NCBI GenBank assembly: GCA_031287415.1
Contig: JAITSY010000019.1
Coordinates: 1-64,000, forward strand
Source of the DNA: Candidatus Methanorbis basalitermitum
Lineage (GTDB): Archaea > Halobacteriota > Methanomicrobia > Methanomicrobiales > Methanocorpusculaceae
Length of the DNA stretch: 64,000 nucleotides
Direction: 5' to 3'
Position 1 is the first letter of the stretch, and each line of letters starts with the position of its first letter. Position numbers and translations under genes: made by a program. This document shows, one piece after another, positions 26,070 to 34,720 of this stretch. The notes under the pieces were generated by a model, which saw only the letters and a program-made list of their open reading frames with translations, had not been told where the DNA came from and did not search any database.

Positions 26070-27325
26070 ACTTGTTCACCACGGGTTATTGCGTCAACCA
26101 GTTTCTTGGCTGTTGTGATATCGGTACACTCGGTACTCGCTCGGATGGAGAGAGTGGCATCGGCAAGGAGTTTTTTCACCATTACATGAGTCAGGTCATC
26201 GATCACCGCAAGCATGAGAGGATCGGAAGAACCCAGTTTTCCGATTGCCCGGTCACGTTCTCGCACACGAATTGATTCTGCCCAAGTATAAAGTTCTGCG
26301 ATCAGATCCCCTGCAGCCGTCCGGTTGTAGAGCCGGACGAACTCCGGCAGGAAGCTCGCAATCATCTCCTTGGCACGGGCTGCTTCATCTTTTCGGTGCT
26401 CCAGGTTTTCTTCCGAGATGGACCGGAGGTCGTCGATAGTGAAGAGATGAACACCCGGGATGCCGCGGCAGGCATCTTCCACATCACGAGGCTGGGCGAT
26501 ATCGATGAGGATGAGTTTCCGCGGCCCAGGATCGAGCGGCCAGAACCGCTTGTTCATGGTTGCGGCGAGCGACTCGACATTGATGATGGTATGCGGAGCC
26601 GCCGTGCAGGAGATGACTACATCCGACTGCACGATGCAGGGGTACAATTGGTCCATGTGCAGCGCCCGACCGCCGATCTCGTTGGCAAGTTCAACGGCGT
26701 GATCGTAGGTTCGGTTGGTGACGTAGATCGCCTGCAGTTCTTTCTCCGCAAGCGCCTGCGTTACCAGTCTGCCCATTTCACCTCCGCCAACGACGAGGAT
26801 GTTTCTGTTGCCAAGACTGCCGAGCAGTGTTTCTGCAAGCTGGACGGCAGCCGAACCAATAGAGACTGCTCCTTGGTTGATGTGGGTTGCGGACCGAATC
26901 TCAGCACCTGCACGGATTGCGGTGTTGATACAGATGCCAACAATCGGATCGGCAGTGCCGCATTTCATGGAGAAGAGAAGTGCATTCCTGAGCTGGCCGA
27001 GGATCTGATCCTCGCCGACGATCAGGGACTCGAGACCGGAGGCAATGGCCAGCAGATGGGAAAGGGCAGCCTTTCCTTCATAGATGGTAAAACCGCTCCT
27101 GCCAAGGCTGTGCATGTAGCCGGACAGCGCCGCTCCGTTGCCAGGGACGAGAATTTCGACGCGGTTGCAGGTTTGGAGAAGCACAGCTCCCTTGAAATGA
27201 ATACAGGCATCGGCAAGAAAGGCTGCCTCATCAGAAAACCGGTATTCGGCAAGCCGGATCTGATCAAGAGTGGTGTGATCGATGCCGGCAACAGCAACCG
27301 GCGTGAGGAGTTCGGTGTCCGGCAT
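26048..27325 (-). CDS. hemA: Glutamyl-tRNA reductase
   Basis: This 425-residue protein has AGIDHTTLDQIR at the N-terminus, the catalytic cysteine in LLQTCNRVEI, the SLIVGEDQILGQ segment and an NADPH site VVGGGEMGRLV. It reduces Glu-tRNA to glutamate-1-semialdehyde, the first committed step of the C5 tetrapyrrole route. The start chosen (MPDTELL) overlaps the stop of the upstream dehydrogenase gene in a TAATG junction. The track start 19 codons earlier would run into that gene. Confidence 0.95.
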   Translation of the reverse strand: MPDTELLTPVAVAGIDHTTLDQIRLAEYRFSDEAAFLADACIHFKGAVLLQTCNRVEILVPGNGAALSGYMHSLGRSGFTIYEGKAALSHLLAIASGLESLIVGEDQILGQLRNALLFSMKCGTADPIVGICINTAIRAGAEIRSATHINQGAVSIGSAAVQLAETLLGSLGNRNILVVGGGEMGRLVTQALAEKELQAIYVTNRTYDHAVELANEIGGRALHMDQLYPCIVQSDVVISCTAAPHTIINVESLAATMNKRFWPLDPGPRKLILIDIAQPRDVEDACRGIPGVHLFTIDDLRSISEENLEHRKDEAARAKEMIASFLPEFVRLYNRTAAGDLIAELYTWAESIRVRERDRAIGKLGSSDPLMLAVIDDLTHVMVKKLLADATLSIRASTECTDITTAKKLVDAITRGEQVCFLKHD

Positions 27326-27939
27326 TACCTGTATCCTGCGACAAGACAGCCCGCATCTTTGTTTTCGCGGCAGGCCTGCCAAATTCGCTCGTCACGGAGA
27401 ACGGAACGAAAAATTTCTGCACGCATCTCCTGATCGGGGGCGTGCTCCTTAAGCTGCCCGCGCAGCCCATGCAGTAGCCGGATCATGTTGTCAAGGCCCG
27501 CATAACGTTCCTCAAGGTCTTCGCGAATGAAGCGCGGGACGGCGGGAGCAAAGCCCGAGGTGGAGACGGCAATGGTGTACTCCTCACCCCTGATCATTGA
27601 AGGGATGAGGATATTTGAATCGCTGCCTGTGGCGCTATTGTACCATTTTCCCGCAATTTTTGCCAGACGGACGATGCGGCCGTTCTGTTCCGTGTCGGAA
27701 AGCGCTGCTATCACGAAATCATGCGTTTCAACAAGTTTTGCAAGATCCTCGTCTTTGGCGTCAGCTACATTCATCTGTTTGATGGAGACCCGGGGAAAGG
27801 TAAAGATATCCGGGGAGAGGCTGCGGGAAACGACGGTCATTCGGCAGCCGGAAAAATGGCGGGCCTTGCGAACGCCGACCACTCCTGCGCCGAAGATGAG
27901 GATGCGCCTTGCGGAGAGATCAAGCATCAGCGGAATCAT
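27325..27939 (-). CDS. Precorrin-2 dehydrogenase (Met8p/CysG N-domain type)
   Basis: This 204-residue protein starts with an NAD-binding Rossmann motif (FGAGVVGVRKARHF), followed by the Met8p-like dimerisation part with SGFAPAVPRFIREDLE. Proteins of this type oxidise precorrin-2 to sirohydrochlorin. Whether this one also chelates metal is unclear. Sirohydrochlorin is the shared precursor of F430, siroheme and anaerobic corrinoids. It is the first gene of the six-gene operon. A TATA-like GTATAAATT lies about 40-48 bp upstream. Confidence 0.88.
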   Translation of the reverse strand: MIPLMLDLSARRILIFGAGVVGVRKARHFSGCRMTVVSRSLSPDIFTFPRVSIKQMNVADAKDEDLAKLVETHDFVIAALSDTEQNGRIVRLAKIAGKWYNSATGSDSNILIPSMIRGEEYTIAVSTSGFAPAVPRFIREDLEERYAGLDNMIRLLHGLRGQLKEHAPDQEMRAEIFRSVLRDERIWQACRENKDAGCLVAGYR

Positions 27940-28045
27940 TGATATAATTTTGGTTTGCGTGTTACATTAAAGTTCTGTAATTTATACTCGGGCCAGACAG
28001 AAAAATCCATAGTATGAAATATATGAAGCCGCGTATGTTCTGTTA

Positions 28046-28435
28046 ATGTGTGATTCACAGAGAAGTCCGACAGAACTTACTGTTCTGCTGTATGATCCCG
28101 AAAAATGCGTCAGAAGTGCTGCTGCACAGGAACTGGGCCGCCTCGGACGCAGCGGGTTTGCGGCAGTGCGACCATTGCTTGCTGATGCATCATGGGTTGT
28201 CCGCTATCGTGCCTGCGAGGCTGTCGGCATGATAAAATTGCCAGAGGCATACCAGGTACTTCTAGAAACACTTGCCGATCCCCACGGCCATGTCCGCTAC
28301 ATGGCAGTCAAAGGCCTCGGCCTCCTTGGTGATGCCCGTGCTCTGCCGGATGTTCAGCAATTGCTGGAGGATGAAAATCCGTTTGTCCGCCGGATTGCGA
28401 AGAAGGTTGCCAGAGATCTTTCTGGCTCTCGATGA
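28046..28435 (+). CDS. HEAT-repeat protein
   Basis: This 129-residue protein is made of about four HEAT/PBS-lyase-type repeats (DPEKCVRSAAAQELGRLG, DASWVVRYRACEAVGMI, DPHGHVRYMAVKGLGLLG, DENPFVRRIAKKVA). Such proteins are protein-protein scaffolds; no partner can be inferred. It is divergent from the tetrapyrrole operon across a 106-bp promoter region and convergent with trkH, so it is probably transcribed alone. Confidence 0.85.
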   Translation: MCDSQRSPTELTVLLYDPEKCVRSAAAQELGRLGRSGFAAVRPLLADASWVVRYRACEAVGMIKLPEAYQVLLETLADPHGHVRYMAVKGLGLLGDARALPDVQQLLEDENPFVRRIAKKVARDLSGSR

Positions 28436-28507
28436 TCTCCGTAGTGCATCTTCGGAAATGATGCTGCGGAGAACTGCAGGGCAGCTATGGACAGCACCGC
28501 TGGGGGA

Positions 28508-30004
28508 TCACTTTCGCCGCGAGCCGCTACCAGGCGGCTGCCATTCGAACCCTCGGAAGAGACCCCAGATCAGAATGATGACCGGAATGATCTCAAGTCT
28601 GCCGATCCACATGGCAAAATACAGAATGATTTTGGCGTAGTCTGGCATACCGGGACCGATAACACCGGTGCCGATATTGCTGCCGTTGTTACCGAGACAG
28701 CTGAGGACGTTGTACAGAGTCCCCATGACGTCGTTGGAGAAGTACGGATCATGCAGGATGATGACGAGTATCCCCACGATCGTGAGGATATAGAGGATAA
28801 TCAGCAGCAGGGACTTTGCTATCAGCATATCGGCATCCTGTCCGGAAAGGGTTTTGCCGTCATGGCGCATGAGGGTACAGGAATGGGGGCTGATAATAGT
28901 TTTTTTGAACCACCAGGCCATGGCTTCAAATAGGACCAGAATGCGGTCAAGTTTGAGACCTCCAGAGGTACTGCCGGATCCTCCCTCAATGAGGACAAAA
29001 ACGGAGAGGAAGAGGATGGTTGCAGCACCCCAGCCAGCAATGGAGGTGTTCTGAAATCCAGTAGAGCTGATGACAGAGCCCGACATGAAAAGTCCTTCGC
29101 GGACAGCGTCTATCATAGTGCAGTTGCCGAAAACCGTCCGATCGATGATGAGGACAGCAGCAACGAAGAAGAAGATGGCAATCATGAGCTGGAGCACGCG
29201 GTCAGCGATGATCCTCTTGAAGGAGCGGCCGGTATAAACAAGATAATAGAGCCGGAACGGCAGGGCACCTGCAAGCATGATGGGGATCAGGACCATCTCC
29301 AACCCGAAGTTGCCGAAGTGGGAGATGCCTTCGGTATAAATGGACATACCGCCAGTGGAGATTGCGCAAAATACTACGTTGACCGCATCCCAGAGATCAA
29401 GGCCGGTCGCCATGACGGCAAGAATTGAGATGCTGGTAAGGACGACGTAGATTTTCCACATCTGAAAGGCGGTTGCAATGACACTTGGCATGAGGGCCTC
29501 AGAACGGCCTTCAGAACGATAGAGGCTGCGGGTAACAAGGCCCGAGCGGCTGGCAACAGTGAGCGTGAAGGCGATGATCCCAAGTCCGCCAATCCACTGC
29601 ATGAAAGAACGCCAGATAAGAAAGGTTTTCGGCCATGTGCCAAAGTCTACTATGAAGGTGAAGCCGGTTCCGGCCCAGGCGGACATGGATTCGAAGGCTG
29701 CATCAAGGACGGTCATGCCGGTGGACAGGAAGGGCAGGCATCCAATGAAACTGACGAAGATCCAGACGAGAGCAGCCGCTGCAATGGAGAGGCTGCTGCG
29801 TGCTGGCTTGTTTCCTCCAGGAAGAAGAAGGAGCACCCCGCCGAGGATGAGGAAGAGAAAGGTCGCCCCCCCCATGACAAAGAGAGCGGCCCATTCCTGA
29901 CAGTATGCCCCAACGCCGAGCGGCAGCAGGGTTGCAAGACCTATAAAGAGGAAAACCGATCCGAGGTCGCGCCCGACACTGACAAGTTCATGAAGGATGC
30001 CCAT
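28508..30004 (-). CDS. trkH: TrkH-family potassium uptake channel subunit
   Basis: This 498-residue membrane protein has about 10-12 hydrophobic segments and four pore-loop-like motifs (AGTGFTFI, STGGMSIY, SSTGFQNT and a GNNGSNIG-type loop). This is the fourfold M1-P-M2 organisation of TrkH/KtrB. It takes up K+ across the cell membrane and normally works with a cytoplasmic TrkA/KtrA RCK subunit, which is not in this window. The C-terminal WGLFRGFEW tail is normal. The start at 30004 leaves a short polar lead-in before the first segment. Confidence 0.92.
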   Translation of the reverse strand: MGILHELVSVGRDLGSVFLFIGLATLLPLGVGAYCQEWAALFVMGGATFLFLILGGVLLLLPGGNKPARSSLSIAAAALVWIFVSFIGCLPFLSTGMTVLDAAFESMSAWAGTGFTFIVDFGTWPKTFLIWRSFMQWIGGLGIIAFTLTVASRSGLVTRSLYRSEGRSEALMPSVIATAFQMWKIYVVLTSISILAVMATGLDLWDAVNVVFCAISTGGMSIYTEGISHFGNFGLEMVLIPIMLAGALPFRLYYLVYTGRSFKRIIADRVLQLMIAIFFFVAAVLIIDRTVFGNCTMIDAVREGLFMSGSVISSTGFQNTSIAGWGAATILFLSVFVLIEGGSGSTSGGLKLDRILVLFEAMAWWFKKTIISPHSCTLMRHDGKTLSGQDADMLIAKSLLLIILYILTIVGILVIILHDPYFSNDVMGTLYNVLSCLGNNGSNIGTGVIGPGMPDYAKIILYFAMWIGRLEIIPVIILIWGLFRGFEWQPPGSGSRRK

Positions 30005-30239
30005 TTGATATAAAGTGATCGAACCTGCTCAAATATAATGGTAGGGATCGCCCAAAGATTTTTCTGGAAAAACGGTTGAAACGGACAGCAGGGCATCTTT
30101 TTCCCCATGCCGGCCGATGAAAACGGAAGTGCTGCAAAGCCAAAAACTTGACAGCCTTGCGAGGCAGCGGAAGCCTCGCTTTGTGGCCGCCGCCCCACCT
30201 ACCAGTACTGGCAGACGAGGGTCTCCATTGCTTTGCAGG

Positions 30240-30623
30240 TTACTCGGTCTTGGACCACAGTCCATGTTTGTTGCAGTATTCGCAGGCTTTAACTGCTTTT
30301 GCAGGAGTCTTAACGGTGATTTCCGGTTTTTCTCCTGGTGCAAGGAATTTTTCATGAAAGATGCCGTCGTCGGTCTTGAGGGCTACCCAAGTAATGTAGT
30401 GATCTGCTTCCATCAGGTGGGGAACGGAGCCGACTGCGACCTTATATCCGCCGTCAACATTAGTTACGATCGGGACGTGCTTTTCTTGGGCGGTGCCGGT
30501 GGTATTCTCTACAAGTTTGTGCATGGGTTCGCCACAGCAAACAAGCTCACAAGTACCTTTGCTAATGACCAGGACGGTGTTTCCGCAGATGTTACATTTG
30601 CAGATATCATTTACTTCTGACAT
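30240..30623 (-). CDS. dfx: Desulfoferrodoxin (class I superoxide reductase)
   Basis: This 127-residue protein has an N-terminal desulforedoxin iron site (CKCNICG...CC) followed by the superoxide reductase domain with its histidine ligands (EKHVPIV, DHYITWVAL) and the C-terminal CEYCNKHGLW. It reduces superoxide to peroxide without making O2, taking electrons from rubredoxin. It lies 73 bp downstream of fprA; a TATA-like TGTATATATTGATC in the gap suggests it can also be transcribed alone. Confidence 0.93.
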   Translation of the reverse strand: MSEVNDICKCNICGNTVLVISKGTCELVCCGEPMHKLVENTTGTAQEKHVPIVTNVDGGYKVAVGSVPHLMEADHYITWVALKTDDGIFHEKFLAPGEKPEITVKTPAKAVKACEYCNKHGLWSKTE

Positions 30624-30696
30624 GATAGATATATTCGCGCAAGATCAATATATACATGAGTATCGGGGGAAAGCAGCAAAAAAGAGCGGAAAAGGA

Positions 30697-31881
30697 TTAC
30701 AATGTTTTGTGACGTTCCTCAATGGCATCCGCCATTGCACGGAGGGCAGAAATTGCATTCTCCTCCGGAAGACCTTTGATGTAGACCGGTTCAAGCATTT
30801 CGGCACCGAGAGGGCTGAGCATCTCTCCAAGATAATCGACGGCGTTGGTACCCCAGCCATAGGAACCGATGACGCCAAGGTGTTTAGCCTTGGGGCGGAT
30901 GGTGCGGATGAGGTAGGCGGTGTTGACTGCTACCGGGTGCGGGCCAAAAATCACAGTCGGGGTTGCCAAAATGATTGTTGCAGCGTCGACGACAGCACTG
31001 CCGAGAATACCGGTATCAGTTTCAAGCAGATTGTACTGCTGTACCGGGATTCCCCGCTGCACGAGGTCGTCGACGAGAAAGTTGGTCATGAATTTGGTAC
31101 TTCCGTGCATGGATACATAGGCAACGACGACAAGGTTCTGTGGTTTGTCGCTTGACCAGCGGCGGTAGAGGTCAATGATCTTTGCCGGCATGGAAAGCAC
31201 CGGCCCGTGGCCAGGGCAGATGAACTTGGGGGCAATCTCATCGATAAGCTTGAGATGATCCTGCACCGAGGATCGGAACGGCATCATGATTGCGGCATAG
31301 TACCGCTTTGCCGCTTCAAGGTAGGCAGAACTCTCGTCGTCCTGGAAGAGGGCCGAGGCAGCGTAATGAGTGCCAAGGAAATCGGTAGTGAAGAGTACTT
31401 TGTCTTCGACTACTTCGGTGAACATGGTGTCTGGCCAGTGAACCCATGGGGAAGGGTAAAATTTGAGGGTTTTATCGCCAAGGGAAAGGGTTTCGCGGTC
31501 GCCAATGATGATGAAGCGGTTCTCGGCCTCTTCGAAATGATGCATTACTGAAAGGAGACCTGCGCAGGTTTCATTGGTTACGATCTTAACTCCAGGATAC
31601 ACCTCAAGGAGCAGCGGCACAAGACCAGAGTGATCCTGCTCTGCGTGGTTGATAACGATATAGTCAAGTGAATGCTGCTCGAGGCGCATGAGGTTAGTTA
31701 TGAAGTCAGTTTCGTCGCTGGGTTTGCAGGTGTCTATCAATGCGGTTTTTTCGCTGCCTTTAATGAGGTAGGCGTTATAGCTGCTGCCCCAGGCAGTTGG
31801 CATGAGGGCATCAAAGTACCGAAGATCCCAGTCAATGGTCCCGACAGAGTAGACTCGGTCGGCAATCTCACGCGCTGCCAT
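30697..31881 (-). CDS. fprA: F420H2 oxidase / flavodiiron protein
   Basis: This 394-residue protein has a metallo-beta-lactamase-like diiron domain (HAEQDHSGLV supplies the HxExD ligands, and H/D ligands follow) and a C-terminal flavodoxin domain (VAYVSMHGSTKFM...). In methanogens FprA oxidises F420H2 with O2 to water, so it detoxifies oxygen in the cytoplasm. It starts 6 bp after the rubredoxin stop and shares its promoter. Confidence 0.93.
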   Translation of the reverse strand: MAAREIADRVYSVGTIDWDLRYFDALMPTAWGSSYNAYLIKGSEKTALIDTCKPSDETDFITNLMRLEQHSLDYIVINHAEQDHSGLVPLLLEVYPGVKIVTNETCAGLLSVMHHFEEAENRFIIIGDRETLSLGDKTLKFYPSPWVHWPDTMFTEVVEDKVLFTTDFLGTHYAASALFQDDESSAYLEAAKRYYAAIMMPFRSSVQDHLKLIDEIAPKFICPGHGPVLSMPAKIIDLYRRWSSDKPQNLVVVAYVSMHGSTKFMTNFLVDDLVQRGIPVQQYNLLETDTGILGSAVVDAATIILATPTVIFGPHPVAVNTAYLIRTIRPKAKHLGVIGSYGWGTNAVDYLGEMLSPLGAEMLEPVYIKGLPEENAISALRAMADAIEERHKTL

Positions 31882-31887
31882 TGACAG

Positions 31888-32043
31888 TTACACCATTTTG
31901 AACTGGCTTTTAGATACACCGCAGATGGGACATTTCCAAGTGTCTGGAAGGTCCTCAAACGGGGTACCAGAAGGGTACATGATGCCCGCTCCTTTTTCGG
32001 GGTCGTAAACATATCCACACATTGTACAGCGATATTTTTCCAT
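31888..32043 (-). CDS. rub: Rubredoxin
   Basis: This 51-residue protein is too short for the ORF track. It reads [18 protein letters not shown]...[13 protein letters not shown]. The two CxxCG motifs are the four iron ligands, and the spacing is that of a classic rubredoxin. It carries electrons to the downstream oxygen-defence enzymes. The ATG follows a strong GGAAGGAG (minus strand, about 32054-32061), with a TATA box AAATATAAAT at about 32097-32106. It is the first gene of the rubredoxin-fprA-dfx cluster. Confidence 0.93.
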   Translation of the reverse strand: MEKYRCTMCGYVYDPEKGAGIMYPSGTPFEDLPDTWKCPICGVSKSQFKMV

Positions 32044-32096
32044 TTGTGATTTTCTCCTTCCTTAATACTTAAGGCACAATAGTATTGGAAATCATG

Positions 32097-32106
32097 ATTT
32101 ATATTT
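32097..32106 (-). promoter_or_regulatory. TATA box of the rubredoxin-fprA operon
   Basis: AAATATAAAT on the minus strand lies about 25 bp before the likely start site near 32075, leaving a leader of roughly 30 nt with a strong Shine-Dalgarno site. Confidence 0.5.
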
Positions 32107-32254
32107 CATTGGGAGGGGATACCGAAGTTGGTACTTGCCTAAGTAAATATTTCCGGTATTTTCTGCTGCTTGCGATCAGGAACTGTTCATGGAAGGATGG
32201 GCCGAGGCAGCGCGGCTATTTATAACAGGCACACCAATAGAGATAGATTTGCAG

Positions 32255-32940
32255 GGTATGCATGGAGGAGAGCGCAAACCAAAAGATTCGCAGCATTATC
32301 TGCAAACATTTTTTTGATCGATATGCATTCATCGATGCTGTTACCGTTCCTGCCGCTGCTGACTGCGCAGACGGACCTTTCGCACTTCGGTATGGGGCTG
32401 ATTGTAACTGAGGTGTAACGTAACCTCGTCGGTGCTGCAGTCTTTTATCGAACCGGTATGGAGATCGGACAAGTGTGCCGCTGTGCCTGGCGATCGGTAG
32501 CGTGGGCATCGATCTCACAGCAGTTTCCGAGAACTATCTTCGTTTGCTGTTTTCTGCGGTGGGAGCAAGTATTGGCCATGCTCTATTCCACCCAACGACG
32601 ATGGATATATATATATATATTCAGCTAAGTCCGTCCGGAAAGTAGGGTATAATATAACACTACGAAATTATCAGTTTGAATGGGAACTGTTCTTCAAATC
32701 TGAAATATAACAGTCAATGTCAATAGAGATCGAAAAAAGATACACATTATCACTAAAACCGATAAATCCATAAGAGGATCTGATACAACGAGTGGAAGCA
32801 TCGGTTATGCGATTGGGTCAATGCTGACAGGTATCCGGATTTATGGCCGGAGGTTTTCCGGCGGCTACATGGCTGATGATTCCGAGTATTGTGGGGGAGG
32901 CATGGATGCACAAGAACAACCAGCGGTTCTGGCAGTGAAT
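32255..32940 (+). pseudogene. Decayed MFS transporter (fosmidomycin-resistance-like) interrupted by a family 1 repeat
   Basis: Pieces of a major-facilitator gene can be followed through several frames. An opening membrane segment reads IFLIDMHSSMLLPFLPLL. Later comes CLAIGSVGIDLTAVSENYL followed by SIGHALFHPTTM, which resembles the fosmidomycin-resistance group. Beyond the repeat, GSIGYAIGSMLTGI continues the expected order. A TATA-like CTATTTATAAC lies upstream at about 32216. Many frameshifts and stops make it dead. The family 1 copy G lies exactly where one coding segment breaks off and the next begins. Confidence 0.6.
32663..32770 (-). repeat. Family 1 TATA-bearing dispersed repeat, copy G
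   Basis: On the minus strand: GGATTTATCGGTTTTAGTGATAATGTGTATC, spacer, then TCTCTATTGACATTGACTGTTATATTTCAGATTTGAAGAACAGTTCCCATTCAAACTGATAATTTCG. It is located inside the MFS remnant. Confidence 0.85.
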
Positions 32941-33099
32941 TTATCGGTGGTTGGCCCAGATCCAAAACCACAGAATGCACAATAACGATGGCTTGAGTCC
33001 ATGGTACGGCGGATTCGCGAACAATCCTGTTGTCTGCGATAGCAGGGAAACGGGGCTTACTTCGTTGCTTGTGCAAGTCGTGCAGGTTTCCTCCATAAG

Positions 33100-33280
33100 A
33101 CTAACAAGGCAGCGGATTTTCGCCTGCCGTATCAAGCAGGCGGGACAGCGGCAGCACGTCACGAACCGGTGTACCGAGACAGCTTCGCGGTGCAACTCGC
33201 GGAACGTGGAAGCACGGCACGGGGTGCAAGCTGTGAGGTGCAACTCCGCTACCTCTCAGGGCTCAGAGCCTTTGGCTTTA
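33100..33280. repeat. Palindrome-rich stretch before hypB
   Basis: Several short GC-rich inverted repeats related to family 2 are packed here (for example GCAGCGGATTTTCGCCTGC, GGTGCAACTCGCGG, CTCAGGGCTCAGAG). No gene is apparent. The hypB ORF can be extended through it, but the peptide looks non-coding. Confidence 0.4.
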
Positions 33281-33327
33281 ACAGCGAATCCTGTATCTAT
33301 AAACCGGACGCATGCCAACATACTCCT

Positions 33328-33975
33328 ATGCACCACGTGGATATCCAGATGGAGGCCGAGATCTACGGCGCCAATAACCGTCTCGCCGAGCACAACGCAG
33401 AACACTTCAAAATTCACGGGGTTCGCGCTTTCGATCTCCTTGGAGCCATCGGTTCAGGCAAGACCTCGCTGATAGAAAAAGCCGTACCAGATCTTCAAAA
33501 CCGCACTCTCAGAACCGCCGCAATTGTGGGCGACGTCTACGGCGACGACGACTTTCAGAGAATCATCGGGACCGGAATCTCTGCCTTCAACGCAAACACC
33601 GGAAAGGAGTGTCATCTCGACGCCAATCTCGTCCATCACGCGCTTGACCACCTGAACCTCGATGACATTGACATTGTCTTCATCGAAAATGTCGGGAACA
33701 TGGTCTGTACCACAGACTTCAAACTCGGTGCAGAGAAGCGTATCGTTGTCATATCCACCACAGAGGGCGATGACGTGGTCAACAAGCACCCGATGATCTT
33801 CCGCGACTGCCAGATTGCAGTCATCAATAAAGTAGATCTCGCTGAAGCTGTGGGCTGCAGCATCGACCGCATGATCACTGACATCAAGCGCTACAACCCT
33901 GAAATGGTCATTCTCAAAACCAACCTCCGGAAAGGCGAGGGTGTGAAGGAAGTTGTCGATGCGATCCTTGCCTGA
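33328..33975 (+). CDS. hypB: Hydrogenase/urease nickel incorporation GTPase HypB
   Basis: This 215-residue GTPase has the P-loop LGAIGSGKTSL near residue 40, a switch region IVGDVYGDDD, the ENVGNMVC motif with a conserved Cys, and INKVDLAEA for guanine specificity. HypB delivers nickel, with HypA, to the large subunit of NiFe hydrogenases such as the Frh enzyme in this window. It lacks the long His-rich nickel-storage N-terminus of some bacteria. I start at the ATG 33328 because the upstream in-frame sequence is palindromic repeat. A TATA-like TCTATAAAC lies about 30 bp before it. Confidence 0.93.
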   Translation: MHHVDIQMEAEIYGANNRLAEHNAEHFKIHGVRAFDLLGAIGSGKTSLIEKAVPDLQNRTLRTAAIVGDVYGDDDFQRIIGTGISAFNANTGKECHLDANLVHHALDHLNLDDIDIVFIENVGNMVCTTDFKLGAEKRIVVISTTEGDDVVNKHPMIFRDCQIAVINKVDLAEAVGCSIDRMITDIKRYNPEMVILKTNLRKGEGVKEVVDAILA

Positions 33976-34149
33976 TGGCATGAAAATCACTCCCTCAACC
34001 CACAAAGATAAATACCTGCATCTCCTATGTATAAAGAACTCTGGAAAAAACTGAAATGACACGGATTTTTTTTGTGATCCGGACATCCGTCCGCAAGCTT
34101 ATGTTTCGGGCGTTCACTCAGAGAAACAAACTATAGGAGATATTCATTC

Positions 34150-34527
34150 ATGCTTTGGCAAGGAAGATCAGTAAGAAAGTCCACCGGTGGCCGTTATCAC
34201 GCAAACCGCGGCAAAAAGCGGTTTGAGATTGGCAGATACCCGGCCGATACCATCGTTGGAGAAACCCGGGTACGGACTATTAGAGTGACCGGCGGCAACA
34301 CGAAGGTTCGTGCACTCCGTTGTGAGTACGCAAACGTCAGCGACAGAAAGACCGGAAAGATCCAGATGACCAGGATCTATTCTGTCGCAGAGAATGCAGC
34401 AAACCCGAACTACGTTCGCCGGAATCTGATGACCAAGGGTGCAATCATTGCGACCGAACTTGGCAAAGCCCGCATCGTCAGTCGCCCGGGTCAGGATGGT
34501 GTAATCAACGCTGTTCTGATAGAATAA
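34150..34527 (+). CDS. rps8e: Small subunit ribosomal protein S8e
   Basis: This 125-residue basic protein matches archaeal S8e: WQGRSVRKSTGGRYH at the N-terminus, a RGKKRFEIGRYPADT segment and the C-terminal GAIIATELGKARIVSRPGQ. It is part of the 30S subunit. The ATG follows AGGAGATATTC. It is a single gene, followed by family 1 copy H. Confidence 0.95.
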   Translation: MLWQGRSVRKSTGGRYHANRGKKRFEIGRYPADTIVGETRVRTIRVTGGNTKVRALRCEYANVSDRKTGKIQMTRIYSVAENAANPNYVRRNLMTKGAIIATELGKARIVSRPGQDGVINAVLIE

Positions 34528-34541
34528 ACAAAATATTTTTC

Positions 34542-34650
34542 CGATTTACCAATTTTAGTGATAAAATATAAACAGCTCTCCGATCTCTATTGATATAGAC
34601 AGTTATATTTCAGATTTGAAGAACAGTTCCCATTCAAACAGATAATTCCG
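34542..34650 (+). repeat. Family 1 TATA-bearing dispersed repeat, copy H (closest to consensus)
   Basis: CCGATTTACCAATTTTAGTG, TATA block ATAAAATATAAA, 20-nt spacer, then CTCTATTGATATAGACAG, TTATATTTCAGATTTGAAG, AACAGTTCCCATTCAAACAG and ATAATTCCG. CTAT-TGAT-ATAG and TTTGAA...TTCAAA are inverted repeats. A T-rich tract (ATATTTTTCC) follows. Confidence 0.9.
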
Positions 34651-34720
34651 AATATTTTTCCGTCATCTTTCATTCGTAGAAAAAATATACTTATTTGTAT
34701 CAGCGCCAAATATCTGATAC

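Noticed and set aside
33169-33327. N-terminal extension of HypB from the ORF track
   Set aside because: The extra 53 codons cover palindromic repeat DNA, and a TATA box lies inside it at about 33296, so translation must start at 33328.
34585-34650. Short peptide (about 7 codons, MGTVLQI-like) on the reverse strand of family 1
   Set aside because: It is too short, not kept in every copy (copies C, E and I differ), and is explained by conservation of the DNA or RNA.
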